This document shows, in pieces, positions 1 to 8,948 of a stretch of 47,203 nt of DNA (the stretch's first letter is position 1; each line of letters starts with the position of its first letter). Origin of the DNA: an uncultured Bacteroidota bacterium (GTDB lineage Bacteria; Bacteroidota; Bacteroidia; Flavobacteriales; Flavobacteriaceae). Location: assembly GCA_902628605.1 (NCBI GenBank), contig CACONV010000005.1:1-47203 (forward strand). The letters run 5' to 3'. The notes under the pieces are model-generated. The model searched no databases, was not told where the DNA came from, and saw only the letters and a program-made list of their open reading frames with translations. Both the position numbers and the translations under genes were made by a program.

Positions 1-1
1 G

Positions 2-763
2 TTTTCATGTAATAGTTACCAAAAGATGCTTAACAGTAAGGAAACTGCTCCTAAGTTAAAAGCTGCACAAAAATACTATGATAATGGAGAATACAGAAGA
101 GCTAACCGCTTATACGAGCAAATCATCCCCTCATACAGAGGAAAACCCCAGGCCCAAAGATTGATTTATTTTTTTGCTAATTCACACTACCAACTAGGTA
201 ATTATTATTTAGCTGCCTACCAATTTGAAAGTTTTGTAAAATCTTTTCCTAGAAGCGAAAAATTAGATGAAGCAAACTTTATGATTGCAAAATGTTACTA
301 TATGCTATCTCCAATTTATAGTCTAGATCAAGAAAACACCAACGAGGCAATGGAAAAATTACAAATTTTTATTGATAATTATCCCAAGTCAGATTATTTA
401 TCTGAAGCAAATAACTATATCAAAGAATTACAAGTAAAACTTGAAGAAAAAGACTTTGAAATATCAAAACAATATTATACCATTAGAGATTATAAAGCAG
501 CAATAAGTTCTTTAGATAATTTTATTTCAAATTTTCCTGGTACCCCGTTTAGGGAAAATGCACTATACTATAAGTTTTTATCTCAGTATGAAATTGCTAC
601 TAATAGTGTACCTAATAAGAAACTTGAAAGACTTGAAGGTGCCATCGAAACTCATAATGCAATTCTGAGATATTATCCTGAAACACTTTTCATGGATGAT
701 ATTTCTGAAAAGCTTGATGAAATAGAAAAACAGATAAGAATAATTAATAAAACTAACACATAA
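2..763 (+). CDS. bamD: BamD, outer-membrane assembly lipoprotein (5' partial)
   Basis: BamD is the periplasm-facing lipoprotein of the BAM complex, which inserts beta-barrel proteins into the outer membrane. The reading frame is open to the window edge. Its first visible residues are F-S-C-N-S (Cys codon at 8-10), which looks like the end of a lipoprotein signal peptide with the lipidated cysteine, so the true start lies just upstream and the ATG at 26 is internal. The rest is helical TPR-like repeats (for example DNGEYRRANRLYEQI and LGNYYLAAYQFESFV), as expected for the BamD/ComL fold. About 253 residues are visible, so little beyond the signal peptide is missing. It is followed 10 bp later by rpoZ, the usual flavobacterial neighbour. 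Confidence 0.9.
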   Translation, partial: FSCNSYQKMLNSKETAPKLKAAQKYYDNGEYRRANRLYEQIIPSYRGKPQAQRLIYFFANSHYQLGNYYLAAYQFESFVKSFPRSEKLDEANFMIAKCYYMLSPIYSLDQENTNEAMEKLQIFIDNYPKSDYLSEANNYIKELQVKLEEKDFEISKQYYTIRDYKAAISSLDNFISNFPGTPFRENALYYKFLSQYEIATNSVPNKKLERLEGAIETHNAILRYYPETLFMDDISEKLDEIEKQIRIINKTNT

Positions 764-773
764 ATTTTTTAAA

Positions 774-1100
774 ATGACTAAATACAGAGAATCAAAAGCC
801 CCAGTAACAACTTCTACGTATAATAGAGGTGAAATTGAAAAAGGAGTTGACAATATTTATGAAGCAATCTCAATAATATCAAAAAGATCTGCTCAAATAA
901 ACATCGATATTAGAAAGGAATTACATGAAAAGTTGGAGGAATTTGCTACCCACAACGACAGCTTAGAAGAAATTTTCGAAAACAAAGAGCAGATAGAAGT
1001 GTCCAAATTTTATGAGAGTCTTCCTAAACCTCATGCTTTAGCCATTGAGGAGTGGTTTAAAAACAAAGTTTATCATAGGAATACTGACGAAGAAATTTAA
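774..1100 (+). CDS. rpoZ: RNA polymerase omega subunit, Bacteroidota type
   Basis: This 108-residue protein matches the RpoZ-like omega subunit of Flavobacteriia, a small accessory subunit that stabilises beta-prime in RNA polymerase. The diagnostic stretches are NIYEAISIISKRSAQIN near the N-terminus, the NDSLEEIFENKEQIEVSKFYE segment, and LPKPHALAIEEW near the C-terminus. It starts 10 bp after bamD, and its TAA stop overlaps the coaBC ATG (TAATG at 1098-1102), so the two are probably translationally coupled. Assignment rests on remembered family sequence; the similarity to proteobacterial omega is weak. Confidence 0.88.
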   Translation: MTKYRESKAPVTTSTYNRGEIEKGVDNIYEAISIISKRSAQINIDIRKELHEKLEEFATHNDSLEEIFENKEQIEVSKFYESLPKPHALAIEEWFKNKVYHRNTDEEI

Positions 1101-2308
1101 TGCACACGCTTGGAGGTAAAAAGGTACTGCTAGGTATTTCTGGAAGTATTGCAGCTTATAAATCTCCTCAGTTGGTTAGATTACTAATTAAAAACGGAGC
1201 GGAGGTAAAGGTAGTGTTAACTCCAAGCGCAATGGATTTCGTTACTCCAACAACACTTTCAACTTTATCGAAGAATCCGGTTAATACTTCTTTTACGGAA
1301 ATAAAGGATGAACAAGATAATCCCGAATGGAATAATCATGTTGAATTGTCTTTGTGGGCTGATTTTATAATTATAGCACCAGCAACCTCAAATACCATAT
1401 CGTCAATGGCATCTGCACGATGTGATAACCTATTACTAGCCTGTTATTTATCAGCTAAATGTCCGGTTTTTATTGCTCCATCTATGGATCTTGATATGTA
1501 CAAGCACCCAGGTAATCAAGAAAATTTAAATAAATTGAAAAGTTTTGGAAATATAATTTTAGAATCTGAAAGTGGTGACTTAGCGAGTGGTTTAAAAGGT
1601 AAGGGAAGGATGATGGAACCTAAAAATATAATAAAATATTTAATTAAAGACTTAAAAAATGAGCTTCCATTAAAAGGAAAAAAAATACTAATATCTGCAG
1701 GTCCTACATACGAAAAAATTGACCCAGTGAGATTTATTGGTAATTTTTCCTCCGGAAAAATGGGCTTTTCATTAGCTGAAGCTGCTACAAATCTTGGTGC
1801 TAATGTAACTTTAATATCTGGTCCCACATCATTAAAAATTTTAAATAGCTCTATTAATTTGATAAATGTTGTCACAGCTGATGAAATGTATAACGCAATC
1901 TTAAAGTATTTCTTTAGTGTAGACATATTCGTATCTGCTGCAGCTGTAGCTGATTTTATTCCAAATGAGTACCATCATTTAAAAATTAAAAAAAGTCAAA
2001 AATTAAATAAAATTACTATTAAGGAAAATATTGATATACTCTATAATTTGGGAAAAATTAAAACGAATCAATTCATATTAGGTTTTGCACTTGAGACAAA
2101 TGATGGAAATGATAATGCATACAATAAACTAATTAACAAAAATTTAGATGCGATTTTTTTAAATATTTTAGATGATAAACAAAATATTTTTAATTCTGAT
2201 TATAATCATGGAAAATACATAACTAGAAAAAAATCTGTATCATTTGAATTGACAACAAAATTAGATTTGTCGTATAAAATATTTAAACAAATAATAATTG
2301 ATTCGTGA
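1100..2308 (+). CDS. coaBC: Bifunctional phosphopantothenoylcysteine decarboxylase / phosphopantothenate-cysteine ligase
   Basis: CoaBC carries out two steps of coenzyme A synthesis: ligation of cysteine to 4'-phosphopantothenate (CoaB) and FMN-dependent decarboxylation to 4'-phosphopantetheine (CoaC). The N-terminal CoaC half shows the flavoprotein start GISGSIAAYK (12-21), the active-site His80 in NHVEL, and PATSNT (94-99). The usual PxMN motif reads PSMD (127-130), and the flap reads ASGLKGKGRMMEP with Ser where many homologues have Cys. The C-terminal CoaB half begins near 193 with LISAGPTYEKIDPVR, NFSSGKMG (215-222) and a KIKK motif. Length (402 aa) is normal. The C-terminus overlaps the next gene by 4 nt. 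Confidence 0.95.
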   Translation: MHTLGGKKVLLGISGSIAAYKSPQLVRLLIKNGAEVKVVLTPSAMDFVTPTTLSTLSKNPVNTSFTEIKDEQDNPEWNNHVELSLWADFIIIAPATSNTISSMASARCDNLLLACYLSAKCPVFIAPSMDLDMYKHPGNQENLNKLKSFGNIILESESGDLASGLKGKGRMMEPKNIIKYLIKDLKNELPLKGKKILISAGPTYEKIDPVRFIGNFSSGKMGFSLAEAATNLGANVTLISGPTSLKILNSSINLINVVTADEMYNAILKYFFSVDIFVSAAAVADFIPNEYHHLKIKKSQKLNKITIKENIDILYNLGKIKTNQFILGFALETNDGNDNAYNKLINKNLDAIFLNILDDKQNIFNSDYNHGKYITRKKSVSFELTTKLDLSYKIFKQIIIDS

Positions 2309-3186
2309 GAAAATTTGCACTCCTACTTTTATTATCAAACTTAAAATTATTTAGTCAAACTGTTGATTGTAATTTTGTACTCAATTCAGACTTTGTTGAC
2401 CAAACGAATCAACAAGTCTTTTCTACATTGGAAAAGTCCGTTAATGAATTTATAAATAGTAACCTTTGGAATAATAAATCTTTAGAGTTACATCAAAGAG
2501 TTAAGTTTAATTTAGTTCTGAATTTAAATTCATATGTTGGGTCAAATTTCACCGGCACATTACAAGTTCAAGTAGAGAGACCTGTTTATGAGTCAACATA
2601 TTTAAGTCCAATTTTTAATTTTTTGGATAAAGATATTTCTTTTCAATATGACGAATATCAACCATTATTTTACAATCCAGTTAGTTTTGAATCCAATTTA
2701 ATTTCAATCCTCAGTTTTTACGTGTATATAGCAATCGGAATGGAAGCTGATACATTTAAGGTTAACAGTGGCACTATTTATTTTAAAGAAGCTCAAAAAA
2801 TTGTTTCACTCGCACAACAGAAAAACATTAAGGGTTGGAATCAAAGTGATGGAACAAGAAACAGGTTTTGGTTAGTTGACACATTATTATCAAATACTTT
2901 TAGAGAATATAGGACTGTTCAATATGAGTATCATAGAGAAGGAATGGATTTAATGACAACTGATTTAAATAAGGCAAAAAATGGAGTTTTATTTTCTTTA
3001 GAAAAATTTTTACCCTTGTATAAACGTAGACCAAATGCTTTTTTAATTCAGACTTTTTTTGATGCAAAATCAGACGAAATTGTTGACATTTTTTCTCAAG
3101 GTCCCGAAATTGAATTAAAACAGACTTTAAAAATACTAAATAAAATTGCTCCATATTTTGGTCCAAAATGGAAAAAGATTAGATAA
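2305..3186 (+). CDS. porD: PorD-like DUF4835 family exported protein
   Basis: A 293-residue protein with a hydrophobic signal peptide (MRKFALLLLLSNLKLFSQ) and no lipobox, so probably periplasmic. The body has the DUF4835 pattern: FNLVLNLNSYVGSNFTGTLQVQVERPVYESTY and SILSFYVYIAIGMEADTF, in pieces. In Bacteroidota this family is called PorD and is linked to type IX secretion or gliding in Porphyromonas; its biochemical role is unknown. It uses a GTG start inside the coaBC stop region (GTGA, 4-nt overlap) and sits in the order coaBC-porD-recN that is common in flavobacteria. Its function here is inferred from family and position only. Confidence 0.8.
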   Translation: MRKFALLLLLSNLKLFSQTVDCNFVLNSDFVDQTNQQVFSTLEKSVNEFINSNLWNNKSLELHQRVKFNLVLNLNSYVGSNFTGTLQVQVERPVYESTYLSPIFNFLDKDISFQYDEYQPLFYNPVSFESNLISILSFYVYIAIGMEADTFKVNSGTIYFKEAQKIVSLAQQKNIKGWNQSDGTRNRFWLVDTLLSNTFREYRTVQYEYHREGMDLMTTDLNKAKNGVLFSLEKFLPLYKRRPNAFLIQTFFDAKSDEIVDIFSQGPEIELKQTLKILNKIAPYFGPKWKKIR

Positions 3187-3252
3187 AAAAAATTTAAAAA
3201 GTAATTGCAGACATTGATTTAATTTTAACGATATTTAAAAAAATAAAATGAT

Positions 3253-4902
3253 TTGTTAAAGGAGCTGACTATTTCAAACTATGCATTAATTGATTATTTG
3301 AAGGTTGACTTAACCCATGGATTTACTTCTATAACTGGAGAAACCGGCGCAGGAAAATCAATTCTCTTAGGAGGTTTGTCTTTAGCTTTAGGGAAAAGGG
3401 CTGACCTAAACTTAGTGAAAGATAAAACAAAAAAATGTTTCGTTGATTTACTATTTTCAATAACAAATCTTAATTTAAAAAATCTCTTTGACTCATTAGA
3501 TATTGATTACGATTCCTTAACAACGGTAAGAAGAGAAATTATTCCTTCTGGAAAATCAAGAGCATTTATAAATGATACCCCAGTTAATTTGGAGACATTG
3601 CAAAAAATTTCATATGAACTTATTGATATTCATTCACAATTTCAAAACCATTTCATTATTAAAGAAGAATATCAAATCGACATTTTAGATTTGTTGGCAA
3701 AAAATAAAAATTTAATTGAAAAATATAATTTAAACTTTTTTTCCTTTAAAGAACTTAAAAATAAAATAAATAAACTTGAGGCATCAAGGCTTAATATGAA
3801 TCAAGAGAAAGATTATAATACCCATCTCTTAAATGAAATTAAAGCTATTGATGTTAGCGAATCTGTAGATTCAATAGAACAAAAATTTAATCAATTAAGT
3901 AATTCAGAAGAAATAAATACAACTTTTAATCAGATTCTAAATATTCTCCAAAACGAAGAAAGTGGAAACAATGCAAAATTAAATCAAGTAAGATTTTTAA
4001 TCAAAAAAATATCTAATATTTCTATTGAATACAAAAGAATTTTTGAAAGAATTGAGAGTGTTATTATTGAATTAGATGATATAACTAAGGATATCAGGAA
4101 TGAAAACGATATTATTGAATTTAACCCTGCAATGAAAGAAATTTTAAGTCAAAAACTAGAAAAAATTTATTCTCTATTCAGAAAGCATGAGGTAAATAAA
4201 TTAGATGAATTAATGTTAATTAAAGAAAAAATAGAAAGAAAGGTTTCAGACACCGAAAATCTTGATATTACCATAAATGAGAACAAAAAAAGATTAGTAG
4301 AAACAAAATCAGTACTAAATGAACTATCAGAAAAAATTCGACAAAGAAGAAATAAAGTTATACCCGTTCTAAGGAGCCAAATGGAAAATTTACTTAAAGA
4401 CATGGGGATGTTAAATACAATCTTTAAAATCGAACTTAAAGATTCTGATATTTTTTTAAAAAATGGAAAAGACAAGTTATTATTTAATTTTTCTGCAAAT
4501 AAAGGCACTCCACTTGGCCCTTTGAATAAAACTGCGTCTGGAGGTGAATTGTCAAGAATTATGCTCGCACTTAAATCTATTTTATCAAATTATAAAAACC
4601 TACCAACAATTATTTTTGATGAAATTGATACTGGAGTTTCAGGAGAAATAGCAAACAGTATTGGAAGAATTATGAAAAATATGGCAATAAACATGCAGGT
4701 GATTTCAATTACACACCTTCCCCAGGTCGCCGCAAAAGCAAATAATCATTTCAAAGTTTTTAAAACAATAAGAAACAAAAAAACATCAACAGAACTCAAA
4801 AATTTAAATTTCAACGAGAGGGTTTCAGAAATTGCTGAAATGCTATCTGGCGACGAATCTACTTCAAGGGCTAGTGATTTGGCAAAGGAATTACTTAATT
4901 AA
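3253..4902 (+). CDS. recN: DNA repair ATPase RecN
   Basis: RecN is an SMC-like ATPase that acts at double-strand breaks. The sequence has the N-terminal ATP site GETGAGKS (29-36) after the typical ISNYALID start, a long coiled-coil middle (about 150-400), and the C-terminal half-site: ABC signature ASGGELSR (428-435), Walker B with Asp456-Glu457 (IIFDEIDTG), and the HLPQVAA switch. At 549 residues it has full length. The start is a TTG; the nearby ATG at 3248 hits a stop after two codons, and starting at TTG gives the family-typical M-L-K-E-L N-terminus. A 66-bp AT-rich gap separates it from porD with no clear promoter box. Confidence 0.94.
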   Translation: MLKELTISNYALIDYLKVDLTHGFTSITGETGAGKSILLGGLSLALGKRADLNLVKDKTKKCFVDLLFSITNLNLKNLFDSLDIDYDSLTTVRREIIPSGKSRAFINDTPVNLETLQKISYELIDIHSQFQNHFIIKEEYQIDILDLLAKNKNLIEKYNLNFFSFKELKNKINKLEASRLNMNQEKDYNTHLLNEIKAIDVSESVDSIEQKFNQLSNSEEINTTFNQILNILQNEESGNNAKLNQVRFLIKKISNISIEYKRIFERIESVIIELDDITKDIRNENDIIEFNPAMKEILSQKLEKIYSLFRKHEVNKLDELMLIKEKIERKVSDTENLDITINENKKRLVETKSVLNELSEKIRQRRNKVIPVLRSQMENLLKDMGMLNTIFKIELKDSDIFLKNGKDKLLFNFSANKGTPLGPLNKTASGGELSRIMLALKSILSNYKNLPTIIFDEIDTGVSGEIANSIGRIMKNMAINMQVISITHLPQVAAKANNHFKVFKTIRNKKTSTELKNLNFNERVSEIAEMLSGDESTSRASDLAKELLN

Positions 4903-4904
4903 CT

Positions 4905-4912
4905 TATATTTG
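4905..4912 (+). promoter_or_regulatory. -7 promoter box for fabI (TATATTTG)
   Basis: This is an exact match to the Bacteroidota -7 consensus TAnnTTTG, directly after the recN stop. A TTTG at 4878-4881 could be the -33 element, though the 23-nt spacer is long compared with the usual 19 or so. If transcription starts about 5 nt after the box, the fabI leader would be only about 6-7 nt. Confidence 0.5.
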
Positions 4913-4923
4913 TAAAAATAATT

Positions 4924-5730
4924 ATGTCGCATAATCTATTAAAAAATAAAAAGGGTTTAATCTTTGGTGCTTTAGATAATAAATCAATAGCATGGAAAGT
5001 AGCTGAACTTGTAAAAGCTGAAGGTGGTGAAATAATGTTGACAAATGCTCCTGTTGCTCTAAGGATGGGGGAAATTAATAAATTAGGCGATGAGTTAGAC
5101 TCACCTGTAATTCCGGCTGACGCAACAAACATTTCTGAGCTAGAAACCTTGGTTCAAGGTGCACTTGAGCATTTTAAAGGTAAATTTGATTTCGTATTAC
5201 ATTCAATTGGAATGTCTCTGAATGTAAGAAAAAAAAGGCATTATACTAATCAAAATCATGAATGGACTAAAAAAGGTTGGGATATTTCCGCACTTTCATT
5301 TCATAAGCTGTTACAAGTTTTGTATAAAAAAGATGCACTAAATCAGTGGGGTAGCATTGTTGCATTGACTTATATTGCTGCTCAGAGAACATTTCCGAAT
5401 TATAATGATATGGCAGATAATAAAGCTTATCTAGAGTCAATTGCAAGAAGTTTTGGTTATTTTTTTGGGAAAAACAAAAAAGTAAGGATAAATACAATAT
5501 CTCAGTCTCCTACTAGAACAACCGCAGGTCAAGGTATTGAAGGGTTAGAGAATTTTTTAAATTTTTCCGAAAAGACCTCTCCTCTAGGAAATGCATCAGC
5601 ATTTGAATGTGCTCAATATGTAGTTTCACTTTTTTCTGATTACACAAGAAAAGTTACCATGCAAAATTTATTTCATGACGGAGGATTTTCCACAACTGGA
5701 GTTGGACAGGAAATAATAGAGGATTTTTAA
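4924..5730 (+). CDS. fabI: Enoyl-[acyl-carrier-protein] reductase (NADH) FabI
   Basis: FabI reduces the trans-2-enoyl-ACP double bond in the last step of each fatty acid elongation cycle. The 268-residue protein has the SDR-type nucleotide-binding start GLIFGALDNKSIAWKVA, the second FabI tyrosine Tyr150 (ALTYIAAQ), and the catalytic Tyr160-x6-Lys167 (YNDMADNK), with the 10-residue Tyr-Tyr spacing of E. coli FabI. LHSIGMS and HDGGFSTTG are also family-typical. It has its own predicted promoter just upstream and is followed 5 bp later by the ybbR-like gene. FabI is the known target of triclosan-class inhibitors; nothing in the visible motifs speaks for or against sensitivity. Confidence 0.95.
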   Translation: MSHNLLKNKKGLIFGALDNKSIAWKVAELVKAEGGEIMLTNAPVALRMGEINKLGDELDSPVIPADATNISELETLVQGALEHFKGKFDFVLHSIGMSLNVRKKRHYTNQNHEWTKKGWDISALSFHKLLQVLYKKDALNQWGSIVALTYIAAQRTFPNYNDMADNKAYLESIARSFGYFFGKNKKVRINTISQSPTRTTAGQGIEGLENFLNFSEKTSPLGNASAFECAQYVVSLFSDYTRKVTMQNLFHDGGFSTTGVGQEIIEDF

Positions 5731-5735
5731 TTTAA

Positions 5736-6695
5736 GTGTTGCAAGAAGAACCATATCTTAATTCCTTCCAGAAAGCTCTTTCATATAAGGGAAGAATCAA
5801 AATGTTTATCTCGTTCGTGGCCTTATCATTTGTAATTTGGTTTTTTAGAAAATTTTCTAAAGAATACCAAGAAGAAATTAAAATGAAAATTGAACTGATA
5901 GATATACCTAAATCACATGTAATTTCGTCAGTTTCGGATTCAATTTTAAATCTCAATTTAAATGCTACAGGGTTCCAATTTCTTTACTATTATTTTTTAG
6001 ATAATACAGTTAAAATAAGTTTTCAAAAGGCTGTTTATAGAAACAACACAGGATCTTTAGAAATAGCATCTGAATTCAATAAATTACAAGATCAATTATT
6101 GGGTGACCCGGAAATTTTAAGTTTTTTTCCAAGTAAAGTTGAAATAAATTATCAGTCAGAATTTTCTAAAAAGGTTCCGATAGTACCTCCAAAATTTAAC
6201 CTAGATATTGGTTATTCGATAACAAATCTCAATTTGCATCCTGATAGTATCATAGTGACCGGACCAAAGAATGTACTAGCAGATATCAATCATGTTGATT
6301 TAAACTATAAAAATCAATCAACTTTAAAGTCAAATTTTTTTGAAAAAATTCCTATTAAACAGGGAGAAAATGAATTGAACTATAATGTAAAAGAAGTGGA
6401 TGTTGAGCTCACCATAGATCTTTTTTCAGAAAAAAATTTAAACATTCCGATTTCAGTATCAAATCTCCCAAAATCTAAGGTTTTAAAATTATTTCCTTCT
6501 CAAGTTGAACTAGTTTTTTCATCATCTATAAATAACTTAAAAAAAATAAAACCCTCTGATTTTAGAGTAGGATTCAATTATGATAGTATTAATAAAGAAA
6601 AAAATACTGCAAAAATCAAATTATTAGAATCTCCACTAAGCGCTACGAATGTGAGACTGAATCCTCAAGATATTTTTTTTTTAATTAGAGAATAG
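5736..6695 (+). CDS. YbbR-like (CdaR-like) membrane-anchored protein
   Basis: A 319-residue protein with one transmembrane helix near residues 22-38 (MFISFVALSFVIWFF) and an extracytoplasmic beta-rich part with two or more YbbR-like repeats (FFPSKVEINYQ at about 130; LFPSQVELVFS at about 250; LHPDSIIVTGP between them). In Firmicutes YbbR/CdaR modulates the diadenylate cyclase CdaA; whether the flavobacterial protein does so is unknown, and no cdaA lies in this window. It starts with GTG 5 bp after fabI and ends 1 bp before coaE, an arrangement I recall from other flavobacteria. Confidence 0.75.
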   Translation: MLQEEPYLNSFQKALSYKGRIKMFISFVALSFVIWFFRKFSKEYQEEIKMKIELIDIPKSHVISSVSDSILNLNLNATGFQFLYYYFLDNTVKISFQKAVYRNNTGSLEIASEFNKLQDQLLGDPEILSFFPSKVEINYQSEFSKKVPIVPPKFNLDIGYSITNLNLHPDSIIVTGPKNVLADINHVDLNYKNQSTLKSNFFEKIPIKQGENELNYNVKEVDVELTIDLFSEKNLNIPISVSNLPKSKVLKLFPSQVELVFSSSINNLKKIKPSDFRVGFNYDSINKEKNTAKIKLLESPLSATNVRLNPQDIFFLIRE

Positions 6696-6696
6696 A

Positions 6697-7284
6697 ATGT
6701 CTAAAGTAATTGCTTTAACAGGAGGGATAGGTAGTGGAAAAACATTTGTTGCTTCTATTTTTCAAAAGTTAGCTGATATTCCTTGTTTTAGCTCAGACCT
6801 TGAAGCAAAAAAAATAATGAATGAAAATGATTATATAAAGGAAGAAATAATTTCCTTATTAGGGCCTGAATCATTCGTCAATAACAAATTGAACTCCCAA
6901 TTTATAAGAAATAAAATTTTTAACTCTCAAAACAAATTGAAATTAATAAATGATTTAGTTCATAAGCAAGTTAGAATTAATTTTAAAAAATGGCTTAGGT
7001 TGCAAAATTCAAAATACGTACTTAAAGAAACAGCCATTTTGTTCGAACACAATTATCATTTAGATGTTGGTTTATCAATACTCGTAACAGCTCCAATAAA
7101 AATTAGAATAGAAAGAATAATTAAAAGAGATAATGTCTCTCGAAAAAAAATTGAGAAAATAATTGAAAATCAATGGAATGATAAGAAAAAAATACATCTT
7201 AGTGACTACTTTATTGAAAACATAAGTAAGGTGAAAACTATTAAAAAAGTTCAGGATTTAATTGAAGTTTTTTCTGTCATTTAA
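6697..7284 (+). CDS. coaE: Dephospho-CoA kinase
   Basis: CoaE phosphorylates the 3'-hydroxyl of the ribose of dephospho-CoA, the last step of CoA synthesis. The P-loop GGIGSGKT is at residues 9-16, followed by the acceptor-site region (FSSDLEAKKIM, where many homologues have DAD), ETAILFE in the middle and the lid region around RIIKRD. The 195-aa length is normal for the family. It starts 1 bp after the ybbR-like gene, so it is probably in the same transcript. With coaBC upstream, two CoA enzymes are in this block. Confidence 0.93.
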   Translation: MSKVIALTGGIGSGKTFVASIFQKLADIPCFSSDLEAKKIMNENDYIKEEIISLLGPESFVNNKLNSQFIRNKIFNSQNKLKLINDLVHKQVRINFKKWLRLQNSKYVLKETAILFEHNYHLDVGLSILVTAPIKIRIERIIKRDNVSRKKIEKIIENQWNDKKKIHLSDYFIENISKVKTIKKVQDLIEVFSVI

Positions 7285-7358
7285 ATTAAATCCTTCATTA
7301 ACATTGTTTTAGCAAAATAAATACAATTTAATTATGAAATTTGCAATTTAGAATTTAA

Positions 7359-8939
7359 ATGAAGAAAAGCTATTTCTTTTTTTTAGTTTGTTTTATGATA
7401 ATATGTGTCGCTGGAATTATTTTAGTTCAGTGGTACTTCATAAACACCACAATTCAAAACAGGGACCAAGAATTTTCTTTAGCTGTTAAGCAGTCATTAA
7501 ATTCGGTTGCAAATGATGTTCAAGAAAATGAGTTAAGACACTATATACAAACTTTTGAAAAGTTAAAAGACTCAATTGGAAAACCAGATAGTGTTCAATT
7601 AAGAAATTTTTTCCTTTTCTACGATAGTGACGATGAATCAAATCTCTCTTCATTGTTTACATTTGGACTGGTAGAGGAAAAATTTAATATAGCTATACCA
7701 AATGAAGAAATTGGTGAGATTGAAGTTTCAAATGTAAATGACATTAAAGGATTTGAAACGACTAGAATTTTTAAACAAGCTTTCGATCGTGAAAATCAAA
7801 GAAAAATATCAAGTGCAACCTTTCAAAAAATGGAAAGAATAAGTGCAATTGATCAAGCCACTTATTCTTCAATATTTTCTAAAATGGCAAATTCTTTTCC
7901 TATACATAAAAGAATTAATTCATTTGAAATTGCTTCTTTGCTTCAAAGAGAGTTTAATTCAAGAAATATTGAAACAGAATTCGAATTTGGTGTTTTCAGT
8001 AATGGTCTTGCGACCAAAATTATTTCAAAAAATTATGAAGGGTCTCTTTCTGGACCAAAGTACTCTATTCCAATTTTTGTCGATGAGCAAGGAAGTAGTT
8101 TATATAATCTTGTAGTAACTTTCCCAAAAAAAGAAAAATACTTAATGTCATCTGTAATGGGAGTTGCTAGTTTATCTTTTATTTTAACAATTTTAATAAT
8201 TCTTCTGTGTGCTATTTCGTTATTTCAAATTTTAAAACAGAAAAAAATATCTGAGATAAAGTCAGATTTTATAAATAATATGTCGCACGAGTTTAAAACA
8301 CCAATTGCTACAATAAATCTTGCAATTGATGCTATTGAAAGTCAGTTAGAGATTCAGAATAGCAAAAAAAAACATCAATACCTGAAGATAATGCGTGAAG
8401 AAAATAGGAGGATGCACGACCAGGTTGAAACAATACTAACAATTTCTCAACTTGATAAAAGCAATACATTGATTGATAAAACTGATATTGATGTTCACAA
8501 AACAATTAAAGATTCTCTTGGCCACATTGCCTTATTGGTTCAAAACAAAAGTGTGGAAATCAAGACTTCTTTTAAGTCAAAAAAGACAAAAATATTTGGA
8601 AATAGAAACCACTTAGTTAATGTTTTTACAAATTTGTTGGATAATGCAATTAAATATTCAAAGGAGAACCCGATCATTAAAATAGAAACTTTAAATGATG
8701 ATAAAAACACATATATACAAATTGAAGACAAAGGAATAGGAATGAGTGATGATACTTTAAAAATGATTTTCGAAAAATTTTTTAGAGAACAAAATGGAGA
8801 TGTCCACAATATCAAAGGTCACGGACTTGGATTAGCATATGTAAAAAAAATTATTTCTCTTCACAATGGTAAAATTTCAGTAGAAAGTGTTGAAGGGCAG
8901 GGAACTAAATTTAAAATCCAATTTCCTTTATTTATTTAA
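7359..8939 (+). CDS. Two-component sensor histidine kinase (RprX-like)
   Basis: A membrane sensor kinase of 526 residues: TM1 at about 6-27, a periplasmic region of roughly 230 residues with no recognisable domain, TM2 at about 263-290, then HisKA with phospho-acceptor His310 in MSHEFKTPI. The HATPase_c domain has an N box (NLLDNAIKY), G1 (DKGIGM), F box (FEKFF) and G2 (GHGLGLAYV). There is no clear HAMP domain between TM2 and HisKA. It is followed 9 bp later by its likely response regulator. The pair resembles RprX/RprY of Bacteroides, but the assignment to that system and any signal are inference. A weak -7-like GAAATTTG is at 7336-7343. Confidence 0.9.
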   Translation: MKKSYFFFLVCFMIICVAGIILVQWYFINTTIQNRDQEFSLAVKQSLNSVANDVQENELRHYIQTFEKLKDSIGKPDSVQLRNFFLFYDSDDESNLSSLFTFGLVEEKFNIAIPNEEIGEIEVSNVNDIKGFETTRIFKQAFDRENQRKISSATFQKMERISAIDQATYSSIFSKMANSFPIHKRINSFEIASLLQREFNSRNIETEFEFGVFSNGLATKIISKNYEGSLSGPKYSIPIFVDEQGSSLYNLVVTFPKKEKYLMSSVMGVASLSFILTILIILLCAISLFQILKQKKISEIKSDFINNMSHEFKTPIATINLAIDAIESQLEIQNSKKKHQYLKIMREENRRMHDQVETILTISQLDKSNTLIDKTDIDVHKTIKDSLGHIALLVQNKSVEIKTSFKSKKTKIFGNRNHLVNVFTNLLDNAIKYSKENPIIKIETLNDDKNTYIQIEDKGIGMSDDTLKMIFEKFFREQNGDVHNIKGHGLGLAYVKKIISLHNGKISVESVEGQGTKFKIQFPLFI

Positions 8940-8948
8940 ATATATAAA

